From NCBI GenBank assembly GCA_900473915.1, contig UCNG01000004.1, positions 104,897 to 168,896 on the forward strand: a DNA stretch of 64,000 nt, read 5' to 3'. Below are positions 45,753 through 55,774 of the stretch, piece by piece. Within the stretch, counting starts at the first letter, position 1. Each line of letters begins with the position of its first letter. The notes beneath the pieces are model-generated. The model ran no database searches and was not told the DNA's origin. It was given only the letters and a program-made list of their open reading frames with translations. This stretch comes from Hyphomicrobiales bacterium. GTDB taxonomy: Bacteria > Pseudomonadota > Alphaproteobacteria > Rhizobiales > Rhizobiaceae. The translations under genes were made by a program, and so were the position numbers.

Positions 45753-46217
45753 ATGTACGGACGCGCCCGCACCGGAGCCCGTTTTCTAGCCCTTGCCATG
45801 CTGGCCCCGCTTGCCGCTGCCTGCACGACTACTGTACCGACAACGACTGCGGCTCCCGGCAAGACCGATGCTCCGGTTAGCGCGCCGACGATTTCGATGC
45901 CAAGCTTCACGCCGACTGCTTATGTCGATCCAGCGCTGGCGCAGCCTTGCATCACCGCCGCCGCCAACAAGTATTTCCTGCCGGAGCGCGTTATCTCCGC
46001 TGTCAATTCCCGTCCGGGGGCAGCAGGTGGAACCGACGTTGACCTTAAGGTCGACCTGCGCACTGCTGTCTGCCAGGTGAGCGCCAAGGGCGGTGTGCGT
46101 GCCGTTATCGACACATCGCCGAAAAGCGCCGATCAGGTCGCAGCTGAAGCTGCCGCCGCCAAGGCTGATGCAGCCGCCGCTGCCCAGCCGAAGAAGGTCA
46201 AGGCGAAGAAAAACTGA
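45753..46217 (+). CDS. Hypothetical lipoprotein (154 aa)
   Basis: The N terminus has a signal with lipobox LAAAC, then a Thr/Pro/Ala-rich linker, a small folded part with two cysteines (QPCITAAANKYFLPER and TAVCQVSAKG, perhaps a disulfide), and a Lys/Ala-rich tail ending KKVKAKKN. The fold resembles other short outer-membrane lipoproteins of Rhizobiales, but I recognise no function. A strong terminator follows. Confidence 0.75.
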   Translation: MYGRARTGARFLALAMLAPLAAACTTTVPTTTAAPGKTDAPVSAPTISMPSFTPTAYVDPALAQPCITAAANKYFLPERVISAVNSRPGAAGGTDVDLKVDLRTAVCQVSAKGGVRAVIDTSPKSADQVAAEAAAAKADAAAAAQPKKVKAKKN

Positions 46218-46241
46218 TTCAATAATCAGCGATAACATACG

Positions 46242-46269
46242 AAAAAGGCAGGGTTTTCCCTGCCTTTTT
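46242..46269. terminator. Bidirectional intrinsic terminator
   Basis: Perfect 12 bp stem AAAAAGGCAGGG/CCCTGCCTTTTT with a TTTT loop, giving U-runs on both strands. It ends the lipoprotein transcript (plus) and the cobG-H-I-J transcript (minus). Confidence 0.9.
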
Positions 46270-46274
46270 GTTTG

Positions 46275-47981
46275 TTATTTTTCTGGTTTTTCGCCGTACC
46301 AGCGCGGTGTGTAAACCCATTGCCTGCCATCGGGCTTTGTGAAGCTTTGCGTGTGGGACGAACCGACAATCACAACGGTTCGCATATCGACGTCATTCGG
46401 CGTCAGCTTGCCGAGCGTGGTTGTACGTGTTGTTTCCGCCGGCCTGCCAATGTCCCGTCCAAGGACAACCGGCGTTTCCGGGGATCGATACTGGCGCAGG
46501 ATTTCCAGTGCACGGCCAAGCTGGTGCGGGCGCGCCCTGGAAATGGGATTGTAGAACGCCATGGCTAGATCAGCTTCGGCGGCAAGCGCCAGACGCTTTT
46601 CGATGATTTCCCAGGGCTTCAGATTGTCCGACAGCGAAATAATGCAGAAGTCGTGTCCCAGCGGCGCGCCAATGCGCGAGGCGGCAGCCATTGCCGCTGA
46701 AATTCCGGGCTGGATGACAAGCTCCACGCCGTGCCAGGCGGGATTGTCCGTTTCGTGCAGCGCCTCGACAACCGCCGCAGCCATGGCAAAGACACCGGGA
46801 TCGCCCGAGGAGACCATGACGACATGCCGACCGGAAGCTGTGAGGTCGAGTGCGTGACGGGCGCGCTGCATTTCCTCGCGATTGTCGGTCATGTGCACAG
46901 TTTGATCGGAGCGGAAAGGCCGGAGGTTCTCTTCGGCCATTCGCACATAGGTCTCATAGCCCAGAATATCTTCGGCCTGTTCCAGTTCGCGCTGTACGGC
47001 TGGCGTCATCAGATCGCGTGATCCGGGTCCAAGACCGATCACAACCAGCTTGCCACGCTTTCGACCGACAAGCAGTACATCTGCCGGCGTAGCGGCTATG
47101 GCGACGGCAAGCCCGTCGCTATCTATCAGTTCGATCGGCTGTTCCACCGAACGAAGGACAAGCGCGCGCGCATCCGCCGCATCTGCCACATAGCGCAGCG
47201 GAATATCGAGATTGGCCGCCACCTGATGAAGTACGGAAGACGCACAATCCTTCTCATGGGCAAGAAGCAATGCCAAAGACGACTGGGCTATTCCGGCTTT
47301 GGCAAGTGCATGCTCAATATTGTTCTGAATACTTTCGCTGACCGCATCAATGGCAACTGCCACACAGCGCGGGTGATAAATCAGTTCGTCCGGGCGCGGT
47401 GCACGGTTGCGGGGCGTTATGCTGATCGCCAACGCGCCATCGTCGGCGAAAGGCAGTTTCGATTGCACAAGCCAGCGGGATTGTCCGTTAAGCCGCAGCT
47501 TCTGGCCCGCGAGCAGGTTCGACATGAAGTTTTTCGCGTCGTTCGGATTGGCAAGGGGCAGTTCGGCAGGCGGGTGCAACAGATTTATCCCGAACCGCAG
47601 TTCGCCGGACGTGGTTATCGCAGGCGCGATCTCAAACGCCGCCGCAATCTTTCGGGCCATATCATTAACACCGGAGAGGCCACCCAACAGCGGGACAACC
47701 GCGCTTCCATCTTCGGCAACGGCCAGAACCGGCGGTTCGATACGCTTGTTCTCAAGCAGCGGGGCGAGCGCCCGGATGACGATGCCGGCGGCGCAAAGCG
47801 CAATGATGGGACGGCCTTCCTCGTAAAGCGACCTTATCGCATCGCCGAAATGCATGAAGGTGCTGTCAACCGATGCAACACGGTTCCGGAGGCCGAGTAT
47901 TTCGGCGCGTTCCAGTGCCATTGCGATCCGCTGTGCGGCGGGCACAGCAGCTTCTCCGAGCACTAGGATCGCGGGGATCAT
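46275..47981 (-). CDS. cobJ: CbiG-CobJ fusion: cobalamin protein with precorrin-3B C17-methyltransferase domain
   Basis: A 568-aa fusion. Residues about 35-120 match the N-terminal CbiG domain ([21 protein letters not shown]); about 205-305 is a divergent CbiG-C/CobE-like domain; about 311-568 is CobJ, starting [17 protein letters not shown] and including [15 protein letters not shown]. CobJ methylates C17 and contracts the ring; CbiG hydrolyses a ring-A lactone in the cobalt-early route. ATG 47981 overlaps the cobI stop (ATGA) with GGAACGG upstream; ATGs at 48032 and 47993 lie inside cobI. Confidence 0.92.
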   Translation of the reverse strand: MIPAILVLGEAAVPAAQRIAMALERAEILGLRNRVASVDSTFMHFGDAIRSLYEEGRPIIALCAAGIVIRALAPLLENKRIEPPVLAVAEDGSAVVPLLGGLSGVNDMARKIAAAFEIAPAITTSGELRFGINLLHPPAELPLANPNDAKNFMSNLLAGQKLRLNGQSRWLVQSKLPFADDGALAISITPRNRAPRPDELIYHPRCVAVAIDAVSESIQNNIEHALAKAGIAQSSLALLLAHEKDCASSVLHQVAANLDIPLRYVADAADARALVLRSVEQPIELIDSDGLAVAIAATPADVLLVGRKRGKLVVIGLGPGSRDLMTPAVQRELEQAEDILGYETYVRMAEENLRPFRSDQTVHMTDNREEMQRARHALDLTASGRHVVMVSSGDPGVFAMAAAVVEALHETDNPAWHGVELVIQPGISAAMAAASRIGAPLGHDFCIISLSDNLKPWEIIEKRLALAAEADLAMAFYNPISRARPHQLGRALEILRQYRSPETPVVLGRDIGRPAETTRTTTLGKLTPNDVDMRTVVIVGSSHTQSFTKPDGRQWVYTPRWYGEKPEK

Positions 47982-48712
47982 ATGCCGTTCCATTTTTGCC
48001 CCGGAACGAGAATGATTGAAAAGTAGGGGCAATCGCCGCCATCGACTTCGGCAAGCGGCACAATACGCTGGTTGGACATGGTGGCGCGCTCGACATAGAG
48101 CGCCCGGTCCATGAGACCAAGATCGCCAAGCACGGTGCGGACCTTGTCGAGGTTCTTGCCAAGCTTCATGATTGCAGCCGCTCCCGTATCCGCGAGCCGC
48201 TGTTTCAGCTCTTCAGCGCTCATGACGCCGGAAAGGACGGAGAGCGTCTGGTTGCGATAGACGAGCGGCGCACCCAGCACCGCGGAGGCACCGAGAACGG
48301 AACAGACACCGGGGACAACTTGCGTTTCATACTGGTCCGCAAGCCGGTCGTGGATATACATGAACGAGCCGTAAAAGAACGGATCGCCTTCCGCGATCAC
48401 GGCTACATCCTGTCCGCGATCGAGATGGCTTGCTATCGTGCTCGTTATCTCGCCATAGAAATCGCTGACGATCTGTTCGTAGTCCATGTGCGCCGGAAGC
48501 TTTTCCGTCGTCACGGGATAGATCAGCGGCACCAGAATCTGTTCCGGCGAAAGATATTCCTCGACAATTGTGAGGGCATTACCCTTTTTTCCCTTCGCGG
48601 CATGATAGGCAACGACCGGCGCGCTTTTGAGCAGGCGAAGGGCTTTCAGCGTTATCAGTTCGGGATCGCCGGGACCGACACCCAGGCCAAACAGTCTGCC
48701 TTTTGCCGCCAT
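47978..48712 (-). CDS. cobI: Precorrin-2 C20-methyltransferase
   Basis: SAM-dependent methylation of precorrin-2 at C20 to precorrin-3A. It is 244 aa, with the start [20 protein letters not shown] and the SAM loop [15 protein letters not shown] near residue 100. The start shares one base with the cobH stop, and the stop overlaps the cbiG-cobJ start, so the three are tightly coupled. Confidence 0.96.
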   Translation of the reverse strand: MAAKGRLFGLGVGPGDPELITLKALRLLKSAPVVAYHAAKGKKGNALTIVEEYLSPEQILVPLIYPVTTEKLPAHMDYEQIVSDFYGEITSTIASHLDRGQDVAVIAEGDPFFYGSFMYIHDRLADQYETQVVPGVCSVLGASAVLGAPLVYRNQTLSVLSGVMSAEELKQRLADTGAAAIMKLGKNLDKVRTVLGDLGLMDRALYVERATMSNQRIVPLAEVDGGDCPYFSIILVPGQKWNGI

Positions 48713-49338
48713 TATTCGCGCTCCGAGGCGAGCGCGTTGACCGCCGCTGCCGTCATGGCGCTGCCGCCGCGTCTTCCGCGCACGATCACATAAGGCACGC
48801 CACGGCTGTTGGCGGCGAGTTCTTCCTTGGATTCTGCCGCGCCGACGAAACCGACCGGCATGCCGATGATCAGCGCCGGTTTAGGCGCGCCAGCATCCAG
48901 CAGTTCGAACAGGCGGAAGAGGGCGGTCGGTGCATTGCCGATTGCAACGATGCTGTTGGCAAGATGCGGCAGCCAGAGGTCGAGTGCCGCCGCCGAGCGG
49001 GTATTACCGATCTTCGCGGCAAGCTCGGGAACCGACGGATCGCTGAGAGTGCAGATGACTTCATTGTTTGCAGGCAGGCGAGAGCGAGTAATGCCTTCGG
49101 CCACCATGCGTGCATCGCAGAGAATGGGCGCACCTGCGAGCAGGGCGTCGCGCCCGGCTTTGCCTGCTCCTTCGGAGAAGACGAGGTCATTGACGACATC
49201 CACCATGCCACAGGCGTGAATGACACGCACTGCAAGCTTTTCCAGATCGGCGGGTATTCGGCTCAGATCGGCCTCGGCACGAATGATGGCGAAAGACCGG
49301 TCATAAATCGCCTGCCCGTCGCGAATATAGTCTGTCAT
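48712..49338 (-). CDS. cobH: Precorrin-8X methylmutase
   Basis: Moves the C11 methyl to C12, giving hydrogenobyrinic acid. It is 208 aa; the catalytic His41 lies in [10 protein letters not shown], and the Arg-rich [15 protein letters not shown] segment is conserved. It follows cobG by 15 bases and touches cobI. Confidence 0.96.
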   Translation of the reverse strand: MTDYIRDGQAIYDRSFAIIRAEADLSRIPADLEKLAVRVIHACGMVDVVNDLVFSEGAGKAGRDALLAGAPILCDARMVAEGITRSRLPANNEVICTLSDPSVPELAAKIGNTRSAAALDLWLPHLANSIVAIGNAPTALFRLFELLDAGAPKPALIIGMPVGFVGAAESKEELAANSRGVPYVIVRGRRGGSAMTAAAVNALASERE

Positions 49339-49353
49339 AGTGTGCCACTCTAA

Positions 49354-50658
49354 TCAGTGTCGGGCGTTCAGAAGGCGCGCCGCTTCGTCAATGGTGATAT
49401 CAATCGCCAATAGCTGTCCGAAGCGCGATGGTCCAGTCCTGTCTTGTGCATAAAGATCGTAGCGGCCTGCCGAGCGCGCCAGTAGCGTGTGCGGCAATGG
49501 AGCAAGTGCCGCGCATGATTTGGCGCACCCCGTGATGTGCACGAATGACGTTCCCGGATTTAACTGTGTCGCCAGTTTCCCGCCATCGGCTTGAGTGTCG
49601 GCGAGTGCAGAGATGCATCCGCTGGAACCTGAACAGGCACGAAGCCGCGCCTGCGGAGCTTCGGCTGTGGTTTCGAGGTCAAGCGAACGAAGTTCTTCGG
49701 TTATTTTTCCAATCTGTATTCCATCCAAATAAGGAAGGATGATGCCTTGCCATGGCGTTAGCCGTAGTTCGCTTTTTCCGCTGTTGGAGAGGTCCGCCAG
49801 TGCCCTGAGTTGATGTGGCGTCAGCCGCCCCATAAGCGGCATGGCGCCGATATAAGTCGATCCATCACGCTGCCGGGTCTGACCGAGATGCGAAAAAGGC
49901 GTCGGTGCCTTGCGCTTCCAGCCTGTGGCCGAATGGATGGGAAAAGACAATTCCCGGCCCAGTCCCGCCACAAACTGCGATGGCGAAACGACCTCGAACA
50001 GATGTTTCATCCGCGCAAAACGGCCTTGGCGTAAAAAACCGTGCAGCAACGCTTCGATGAAGGGCAGGGCGTGTCGCGCTTCTACGGCTCCCAGCGCGGG
50101 TTTATCGGGAGACGAGGCCAGACCGAACGCATAGGTTTCAGCGTCGATGGCCGACAGCCAGATATCCCCTGGATGGGCAATCATTGCGCAGTCCTCGCCG
50201 CCGTCGATCTGCAAGGAGAATTTTGGCGACAGGGCATAGAAAGCCTTATTCGTTTGCAGCATGGCGAGCGCGGACGATGCCAGTCCGGTGACGTCGCATA
50301 TCTGGCCACAGTCAATGCCAGCGGTGGGGCTGACCATCACGTTGCGAATATCGTCGGCGTCGGGATTTTCTGCCCCAAGCCCGGCGTCGTGCAGCGCAGC
50401 GACAACATTGTCCCAATGTCTGGGCGCGATGCCGCGCAACTGGATATTGGAGCGAATCGACAGCTCTATCGCGCCTGCATCGAAACGTTCGGCTATTGCT
50501 GCAATCGAACGCGCCTGATCGGCTGACAACCGGCCCAGCTTCAGTTTGATGCGGGCAATCGCCCCGTCTTTCGCCATCACCATGCGCGAGAGGCCGGGGC
50601 AGGCGTTGCGCCTGTCGGATTGGACTTGCAGCGAATGGGTGGTTGGGTTGCCGGGCAT
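49354..50658 (-). CDS. cobG: Precorrin-3B synthase
   Basis: Oxygen-dependent monooxygenase that hydroxylates C20 and forms the ring-A gamma-lactone of precorrin-3B. It is a nitrite/sulfite reductase-fold protein of 434 aa with cysteines for an Fe-S cluster in ACSGSSGC and [12 protein letters not shown] 50658 starts just before the conserved [10 protein letters not shown]; an in-frame start at 50721 lies in the shared promoter region. It leads cobG-cobH-cobI-cobJ and is divergent from cobL. Confidence 0.93.
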   Translation of the reverse strand: MPGNPTTHSLQVQSDRRNACPGLSRMVMAKDGAIARIKLKLGRLSADQARSIAAIAERFDAGAIELSIRSNIQLRGIAPRHWDNVVAALHDAGLGAENPDADDIRNVMVSPTAGIDCGQICDVTGLASSALAMLQTNKAFYALSPKFSLQIDGGEDCAMIAHPGDIWLSAIDAETYAFGLASSPDKPALGAVEARHALPFIEALLHGFLRQGRFARMKHLFEVVSPSQFVAGLGRELSFPIHSATGWKRKAPTPFSHLGQTRQRDGSTYIGAMPLMGRLTPHQLRALADLSNSGKSELRLTPWQGIILPYLDGIQIGKITEELRSLDLETTAEAPQARLRACSGSSGCISALADTQADGGKLATQLNPGTSFVHITGCAKSCAALAPLPHTLLARSAGRYDLYAQDRTGPSRFGQLLAIDITIDEAARLLNARH

Positions 50659-50771
50659 TTCAGCCTTATACGCTTTGCCGCTTGCACTTGCTACTGCCCG
50701 CGATAGAACGAAATGCCCCACATTCGTTCGCGTTTCCGCTCTATCCGTTGGTTTTGCTGCATTTATGCGGC

Positions 50772-50791
50772 GTCAGGTGATTTCACCTGAC
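50772..50791. promoter_or_regulatory. Perfect palindrome between cobG and cobL
   Basis: Arms GTCAGGTGA (50772-50780) and TCACCTGAC (50783-50791) with a TT centre lie in the 172 bp region between the divergent cobG and cobL starts, 39 bases before cobL. No T-tract follows, so an operator for a dimeric regulator is more likely than a terminator. I do not recognise the regulator. Confidence 0.55.
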
Positions 50792-50830
50792 TGCAAAATG
50801 CTCTACGAACTGGGAAAAGGAGCATTGCGC

Positions 50831-52045
50831 ATGACACGCTGGCTGACAGTGATCGGGATCGGTGAAGACGGGTTTGACGGGCTTGGAAAAACCGCGCTTG
50901 CGGCTATCGCCTCTGCCAAGGTCATTTTCGGCGGCAGACGCCATCTGGATTTTCTGGACGACAGTATCAAGGCCGTGCGCGTGGCGTGGCCGTCTCCATT
51001 CGACGAAGCTATCGCGATGATCGAAGCGCATCGCGGCCAGCCGGTCGTCGTGCTGGCAAGCGGCGACCCGATGTTTTTTGGCGTGGGGGCCACTTTGGCC
51101 CGGCATTTTTCGGCGGACGAAACGCTTGTTCTGCCGCATCCGTCCTCGCTTTCACTGGCAGCGGCGCGGATGGGTTGGCCGCTTCAGGACGTCCGCACGG
51201 TCAGCGTGCACGGTCGTCCGTTTGAACTGCTGCTTCCGCATATCCTGCCGGGCGAGAAACTTCTTGTCCTTAGCAATGATGGCTCGACGCCAGCAAAAGC
51301 GGCGGCAATGCTCAAGGGCAGGGGCTTTGGCCAAAGCCGCATGACCGTGCTTGAGCATATTGGTGGCCCCAAGGAGCACCGGTTTCAGGATGCCGCCGAA
51401 AGCTGGTCGCATGAGCGATGTGCCGATCTGAATGTGCTGGCGATTGAGTGCATCGCTGTGCCAGAAGCCAACGTGTTTTCGCCGGTCGCCGGGCTTCCCG
51501 ATGAAGCCTTCGAGAATGATGGCCAGCTGACCAAGCGCGACATTCGTGCCGTCACGCTGTCGCGGTTGCAGCCCTTGCCGCGTCAATTGCTTTGGGATGT
51601 CGGTGCGGGTTGCGGATCGATCGGCATTGAGTGGATGCGCGTACATCCTTCCTGTCGCGCGATTGCCATCGAGACCAACGATCAACGGCAGGCGATGATC
51701 GAGCGCAATCGCGCCGCATTGGGCGTTCCCGCATTGCAACTAGTCAGGGGCGAAGCGCCCTTGGCACTTGCTGGGTTGGAGGCACCGGATGCCATCTTCA
51801 TCGGCGGCGGCGTGACCGACAAGGGCGTGCTGGAAGCTTGCTGGGATGCCCTGAAGCCGGGCGGCAGGCTCGTCGCCAATGCCGTGACCCTGCAAAGCGA
51901 AATGCTGCTTTTCAACTGGCGCGAAAAGTGCGGCGGAGAATTGACGCGGCTGTCGGTGGCGCAGGCCGGGGCGCTCGGTTCCTTCGATGTCTGGCGGCAG
52001 GCACTGCCCGTCACAATTTATTGCGGGTACAAGCCCAAATCATGA
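50831..52045 (+). CDS. cobL: Precorrin-6Y C5,15-methyltransferase (decarboxylating)
   Basis: Bifunctional enzyme of 404 aa. The N-terminal CbiE-like methylase (about 1-210; [27 protein letters not shown]) acts at C5/C15, and the C-terminal CbiT-like domain (about 225-404; [16 protein letters not shown] is the SAM motif) methylates and decarboxylates the C12 acetate. ATG 50831 has AGGAG about nine bases upstream; the frame further upstream runs into cobG on the other strand and is not coding. Confidence 0.95.
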   Translation: MTRWLTVIGIGEDGFDGLGKTALAAIASAKVIFGGRRHLDFLDDSIKAVRVAWPSPFDEAIAMIEAHRGQPVVVLASGDPMFFGVGATLARHFSADETLVLPHPSSLSLAAARMGWPLQDVRTVSVHGRPFELLLPHILPGEKLLVLSNDGSTPAKAAAMLKGRGFGQSRMTVLEHIGGPKEHRFQDAAESWSHERCADLNVLAIECIAVPEANVFSPVAGLPDEAFENDGQLTKRDIRAVTLSRLQPLPRQLLWDVGAGCGSIGIEWMRVHPSCRAIAIETNDQRQAMIERNRAALGVPALQLVRGEAPLALAGLEAPDAIFIGGGVTDKGVLEACWDALKPGGRLVANAVTLQSEMLLFNWREKCGGELTRLSVAQAGALGSFDVWRQALPVTIYCGYKPKS

Positions 52046-52108
52046 CTTGAATAGTCATGTTATATTCGGGTAAGGCTGTGGAAACTGTTTCCCAAAGGAG
52101 GACGGGGC

Positions 52109-53206
52109 ATGTCCGAACTCAACGCCAATACCCGCTTTGCGCTTACCAATGCCGGTCACGTGGTCAATCAGCTTCTCGATCATTTTGTCGAGCATGCCGA
52201 TGTGCACCGTCAAGGCAGCACGGCCAAGCTGGTGCTGAGCTTCGGTCAGGCGGATGTGCAGTGGGACGATGAAACGGTCAGCGTCGACGTCACCAGCGAG
52301 GACGAAACCGGGCTTGCCTATATAAAATATTCCATCGCTGAACACGTGCTGGAATTTCTCGACAAGGGCAGCGCCAAACCGAAGATTATCTGGGAAGGGG
52401 ACGGGGCTGCCGGACTGCCATTGCCCTATTTCCGGGAGATGCAGGTTGTTTCGGTATCGAATGTAACGCCGCATATGCGCCGTGTTCGGCTGAAAGGCGA
52501 GAACCTGACGCGCTTTTCGCAGCTAGGTCTCCATATCCGCCTTCTGTTTCCTCCAAAGGGTCTGGCCAAGCCGCAATGGCCTGTGACGGGGGAAGATGGC
52601 CGTCCTGTCTGGCCGGATGGAGAAGCCAAGCTCGCGACACGGGTTTATACGATCCGCAACATCGATACGGTCGCCGGTTGGGTGGATATCGATATGGTCG
52701 TTCATGGCGATGATTGCGATGCTCCGGGTTCCGGTTGGGCCCTCAGCGCCAAGCCGGGCGATATTGTCGGCATGACTGGCCCGGGCGGCGGCGATGCGGG
52801 CGATGCGAAATGGTATCTGCTTGCAGGCGACGAAACAGCTCTGCCTGCCATCGGGCGCATTCTCGAACGGTTGCCCGAAGGAACCAGGGCGGTCGTGCGC
52901 GTCGAGATTGGCAGCGCTGAAGAGGAGCAGGAACTTTTCTCTCGGGCCGATGTCGATTTGCAATGGCTGAACCGCAATGGCGCGGATGCCGGAACGACGA
53001 CGTTGTTGCAGGATGCCGTGCGGGCGGTCGAATTGCCGGAAGATGAAGACGATATTTACGTCTGGGTCGGTTGCGAATTCAACGCATTCCGGTCGATCCG
53101 CACCTATATGCGCAAGGAACGCAATATTCCAAAGGGCCGTCAGCTGATTGTCGCCTATTGGCGGCGCGGGCAGGATGGCGACGCGCCGCGCAAGTCCGAC
53201 GATTGA
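52109..53206 (+). CDS. DUF2218 - siderophore-interacting FAD protein fusion
   Basis: A 365-aa protein in two parts. Residues about 5-95 are a DUF2218 domain (SFGQADVQWDDETVSVDV); about 110-350 is a siderophore-interacting flavoprotein of the ferredoxin-reductase-like class, with VTPHMRRVRLKGENL, the FAD motif TRVYTIRN and a C-terminal GCEFNAFRSIRTYMRK. Such proteins reduce ferric siderophores in the cytoplasm. GGAGGAC precedes the ATG. It lies 63 bases after cobL and ends at a strong terminator. Confidence 0.88.
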   Translation: MSELNANTRFALTNAGHVVNQLLDHFVEHADVHRQGSTAKLVLSFGQADVQWDDETVSVDVTSEDETGLAYIKYSIAEHVLEFLDKGSAKPKIIWEGDGAAGLPLPYFREMQVVSVSNVTPHMRRVRLKGENLTRFSQLGLHIRLLFPPKGLAKPQWPVTGEDGRPVWPDGEAKLATRVYTIRNIDTVAGWVDIDMVVHGDDCDAPGSGWALSAKPGDIVGMTGPGGGDAGDAKWYLLAGDETALPAIGRILERLPEGTRAVVRVEIGSAEEEQELFSRADVDLQWLNRNGADAGTTTLLQDAVRAVELPEDEDDIYVWVGCEFNAFRSIRTYMRKERNIPKGRQLIVAYWRRGQDGDAPRKSDD

Positions 53207-53210
53207 TGCA

Positions 53211-53236
53211 AAAAAGGGGCCGCGCGGCCCCTTTTT
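53211..53236. terminator. Bidirectional intrinsic terminator
   Basis: Perfect palindrome with arms AAAAAGGGGCCG and CGGCCCCTTTTT; U-runs on both strands. It closes the DUF2218-siderophore gene and the convergent peptide-transporter operon. Confidence 0.92.
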
Positions 53237-53265
53237 CGCGTATCCTGAAACGGACCGCTTCGGCT

Positions 53266-54015
53266 TTACCTGCGGAAGCCTTCACTCGCCCGCATCAGAT
53301 TTTTCGTGTAGTCGGCATGGATATTGCCGCTGACAAGATCGTTTGCCTGCAACTGTTCCACGACCTCTCCATTGCGCATGACGGCAAGCCGGTCGCACAT
53401 ATGGGTGACGACGCCAAGGTCGTGGCTGACCATGACGAAGGTCAGGTTGCGGTCGCGCCGAACCTGTTCGAGCAGGTTCAGCACTTCCGCCTGAACTGAT
53501 GCATCGAGCGCCGAAGTCGGCTCGTCGAGCAGCAATATGCTGGGCTCGACGATGAGCGCGCGGGCAATGGCGATGCGCTGGCGCTGGCCACCCGAGAGCT
53601 GGTGCGGATAGCGGAAGCGAAAGCCGGAGCCGAGGCCGACTTCATCGAGCGCCTTCACGATGCGCTGTTCCGTGTCGCCAACACCGTGGATGGCGAGTGG
53701 TTCCAGCAACAGGCGGTCCACCGTCTGCCGTGGATGCAGCGAACCGTAGGGGTCCTGAAACACCATCTGGACATTGCGATAGAACGCCTTGTCTCGCGGC
53801 GTCTTCAGCAATTGCCCGTCGATACGGATTTCGCCGTCCTCCACGGGTGCCAGCCCGGCAACGGCGCGTAGCAGGGTGGACTTGCCCGAACCGGATTCGC
53901 CCACGAGGCCGTAGGATTCGCCGCGCGCTACTTCGATGCTGACCGATTTCAGCGCATGGAAGTGGTCGAAATAGACGTCGATATTGTCGACGCTGAGTGC
54001 AGATGCCGTGCTCAT
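53266..54015 (-). CDS. Peptide ABC transporter ATPase (DppF/OppF type)
   Basis: A 249-aa ABC ATPase with Walker A GESGSGKST, the signature LSGGQRQR and Walker B ILLLDEPTS, then the H-loop SHDLG. It is the last gene of the dipeptidase-ABC operon. ATG 54015 overlaps the stop of the preceding ATPase gene (ATGA) with GGAGG upstream; ATG 54024 is three codons longer. Confidence 0.92.
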   Translation of the reverse strand: MSTASALSVDNIDVYFDHFHALKSVSIEVARGESYGLVGESGSGKSTLLRAVAGLAPVEDGEIRIDGQLLKTPRDKAFYRNVQMVFQDPYGSLHPRQTVDRLLLEPLAIHGVGDTEQRIVKALDEVGLGSGFRFRYPHQLSGGQRQRIAIARALIVEPSILLLDEPTSALDASVQAEVLNLLEQVRRDRNLTFVMVSHDLGVVTHMCDRLAVMRNGEVVEQLQANDLVSGNIHADYTKNLMRASEGFRR

Positions 54016-54845
54016 AGCTTCCATGCCTCCTCACGCTGCAAGGTTGGCAGGGGATGGCGATCGACTCCGATTTTCGGCATGCAGTTCAGCAGTCCTTGCG
54101 TATAGGGGTGTTTCGCATTGGCGAGGTCTTTCGCCGCGATTTCCTCTACGATCTTGCCCGCATACATCACGATGACGCGGTCGCAGAAGGAGGAAACGAG
54201 GCGCAGGTCGTGGCTGACGAAGATCAGTCCCATGCCGCGTTCGGCGACGAGCTTGTCGAGAATGCCGAGTACTTCGAGCTGGACCGTCACGTCGAGGGCC
54301 GAGGTCGGCTCATCGGCGATCAGCATTTCCGGCTCCGCCACCAGCATCATGGCGATCATGACGCGCTGGCCCATGCCGCCCGAAACTTCATGCGGATAGA
54401 GGCTCATGACACGCTCAGGATCGCGGATCTGCACGGCTTCCAGCATGGCGATGGAGCGCTTGCGGATTTCCTCACCGCTGAACTTGCCATGGGCCTTCAG
54501 CGTTTCGGCGATCTGCTTGCCGATGGTCATCACAGGGTTGAGTGAATATTTCGGGTCCTGCAACACCATGGCGATGCGACCGCCGCGCAAGGCGCGGCGT
54601 TGGCGCGCCGGGGCATTCAGAAGATCGATGCCGTCAAATTCCAGTTTTCGGGCGGTGATCTTCGCATGCAGCGGGGTCAGTCCCATGATGGCGCGGCCGG
54701 TCTGCGACTTGCCCGAACCGGATTCGCCCACGATGCCGAGGCGTTCGCGGCCCAGTTCGAAGCTGACGCCGCGCACGGCCTCGATTGCGCCCGTGCGGGT
54801 CGGGAAGGTGACGCGCAGGTCTTCAACAGTCAGAAGAGGCTTCAT
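54012..54845 (-). CDS. Peptide ABC transporter ATPase (DppD/OppD type)
   Basis: A 277-aa ABC ATPase: Walker A GESGSGKSQ, signature EVSGGMGQRV, Walker B MLIADEPTSALD, H-loop SHDLR. The C-terminal tail (HPYTQGLLNCMP) is typical of Opp/Dpp ATPases. Overlaps on both sides show coupling with the permease and second ATPase genes. Confidence 0.92.
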   Translation of the reverse strand: MKPLLTVEDLRVTFPTRTGAIEAVRGVSFELGRERLGIVGESGSGKSQTGRAIMGLTPLHAKITARKLEFDGIDLLNAPARQRRALRGGRIAMVLQDPKYSLNPVMTIGKQIAETLKAHGKFSGEEIRKRSIAMLEAVQIRDPERVMSLYPHEVSGGMGQRVMIAMMLVAEPEMLIADEPTSALDVTVQLEVLGILDKLVAERGMGLIFVSHDLRLVSSFCDRVIVMYAGKIVEEIAAKDLANAKHPYTQGLLNCMPKIGVDRHPLPTLQREEAWKL

Positions 54846-55774
54846 TGGTTGTTACCCCGCGGATCGAGCGCGTCGCGCAGGCCATCGCCCAGAAGATTGA
54901 AGCCGAGGCTGACGATGAGAATCGCAATACCCGGCATGGCGGCAACCCACCACTGGTCGAGGATGAAGCGGCGACCGGACGCGATCATCGCGCCCCATTC
55001 AGGCAATGGCGGCTGAGCGCCGAGGCCAAGGAAACCAAGACCGGCGGCGGTGAGGATGATGCCTGCCATGTCGAGCGTCACACGCACGATCAGCGACGAG
55101 GTGCAGAGCGGCATGATGTGGCGCACGACAATGCGGATCGGCGAAGCACCCATCAAGCGAACCGCGGAAATATAGTCCGAGTTGCGCACGGTCAGCGTTT
55201 CCGCACGCGCAATGCGCGCATAGGGCGGCCATGAGGTGATGGCGATGGCGATGATGGCATTTTCGATGCCCGGCCCGAGAGCAGCAACAAAGGCGAGCGC
55301 CAGAATGAGCTTCGGGAAGGCAAGGAAGATATCGGTGATGCGCATCAGCACCGCATCGACCCAACCACCGGCATAGCCCGCAACCGTGCCGACCAGAAGG
55401 CCGATAGGTGCCGCGATGATGGCCACCAGCAGCACCACATAAAGGGTGAGGCGGGAGCCATGGATCAAACGCGAAAGAATATCGCGTCCCTGATCGTCGG
55501 TGCCGAGCAGATAGCCCGGTGATCCCGGCGGCAGGAGACGTGCATTGGCCAGATCGCCGACAACCGGCGAATGCGGGGCCAGCACATCGGCCAGAGCCGC
55601 CACGACAAGAAGCCCGATGATGATCAGGAGGCCGAGAACGGCCAGCTTGTTGGCGGTGAAGCGCCGCCAGACCATGTAGGCGCGACCGAGACGGGCTTGC
55701 GTGCGCGACTGCGGCCGCTCGGTAAGCAGCCATTCACGCCATGAGAGGTTGGAAGTATCTGTCATTTGGCTCAT
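54842..55774 (-). CDS. Peptide ABC transporter permease (DppC type)
   Basis: A 310-aa permease with about six helices and a BPD domain; the N-terminal OppC_N segment (RRFTANKLAVLGLLIIIGLLV) and LLGTDDQGRDILSRLIHG are typical of DppC. The EAA-like loop is near residue 205 (LMGASPIRIVVRHIMP). Its start overlaps the stop of the upstream permease gene (ATGA). Confidence 0.92.
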   Translation of the reverse strand: MSQMTDTSNLSWREWLLTERPQSRTQARLGRAYMVWRRFTANKLAVLGLLIIIGLLVVAALADVLAPHSPVVGDLANARLLPPGSPGYLLGTDDQGRDILSRLIHGSRLTLYVVLLVAIIAAPIGLLVGTVAGYAGGWVDAVLMRITDIFLAFPKLILALAFVAALGPGIENAIIAIAITSWPPYARIARAETLTVRNSDYISAVRLMGASPIRIVVRHIMPLCTSSLIVRVTLDMAGIILTAAGLGFLGLGAQPPLPEWGAMIASGRRFILDQWWVAAMPGIAILIVSLGFNLLGDGLRDALDPRGNNQ

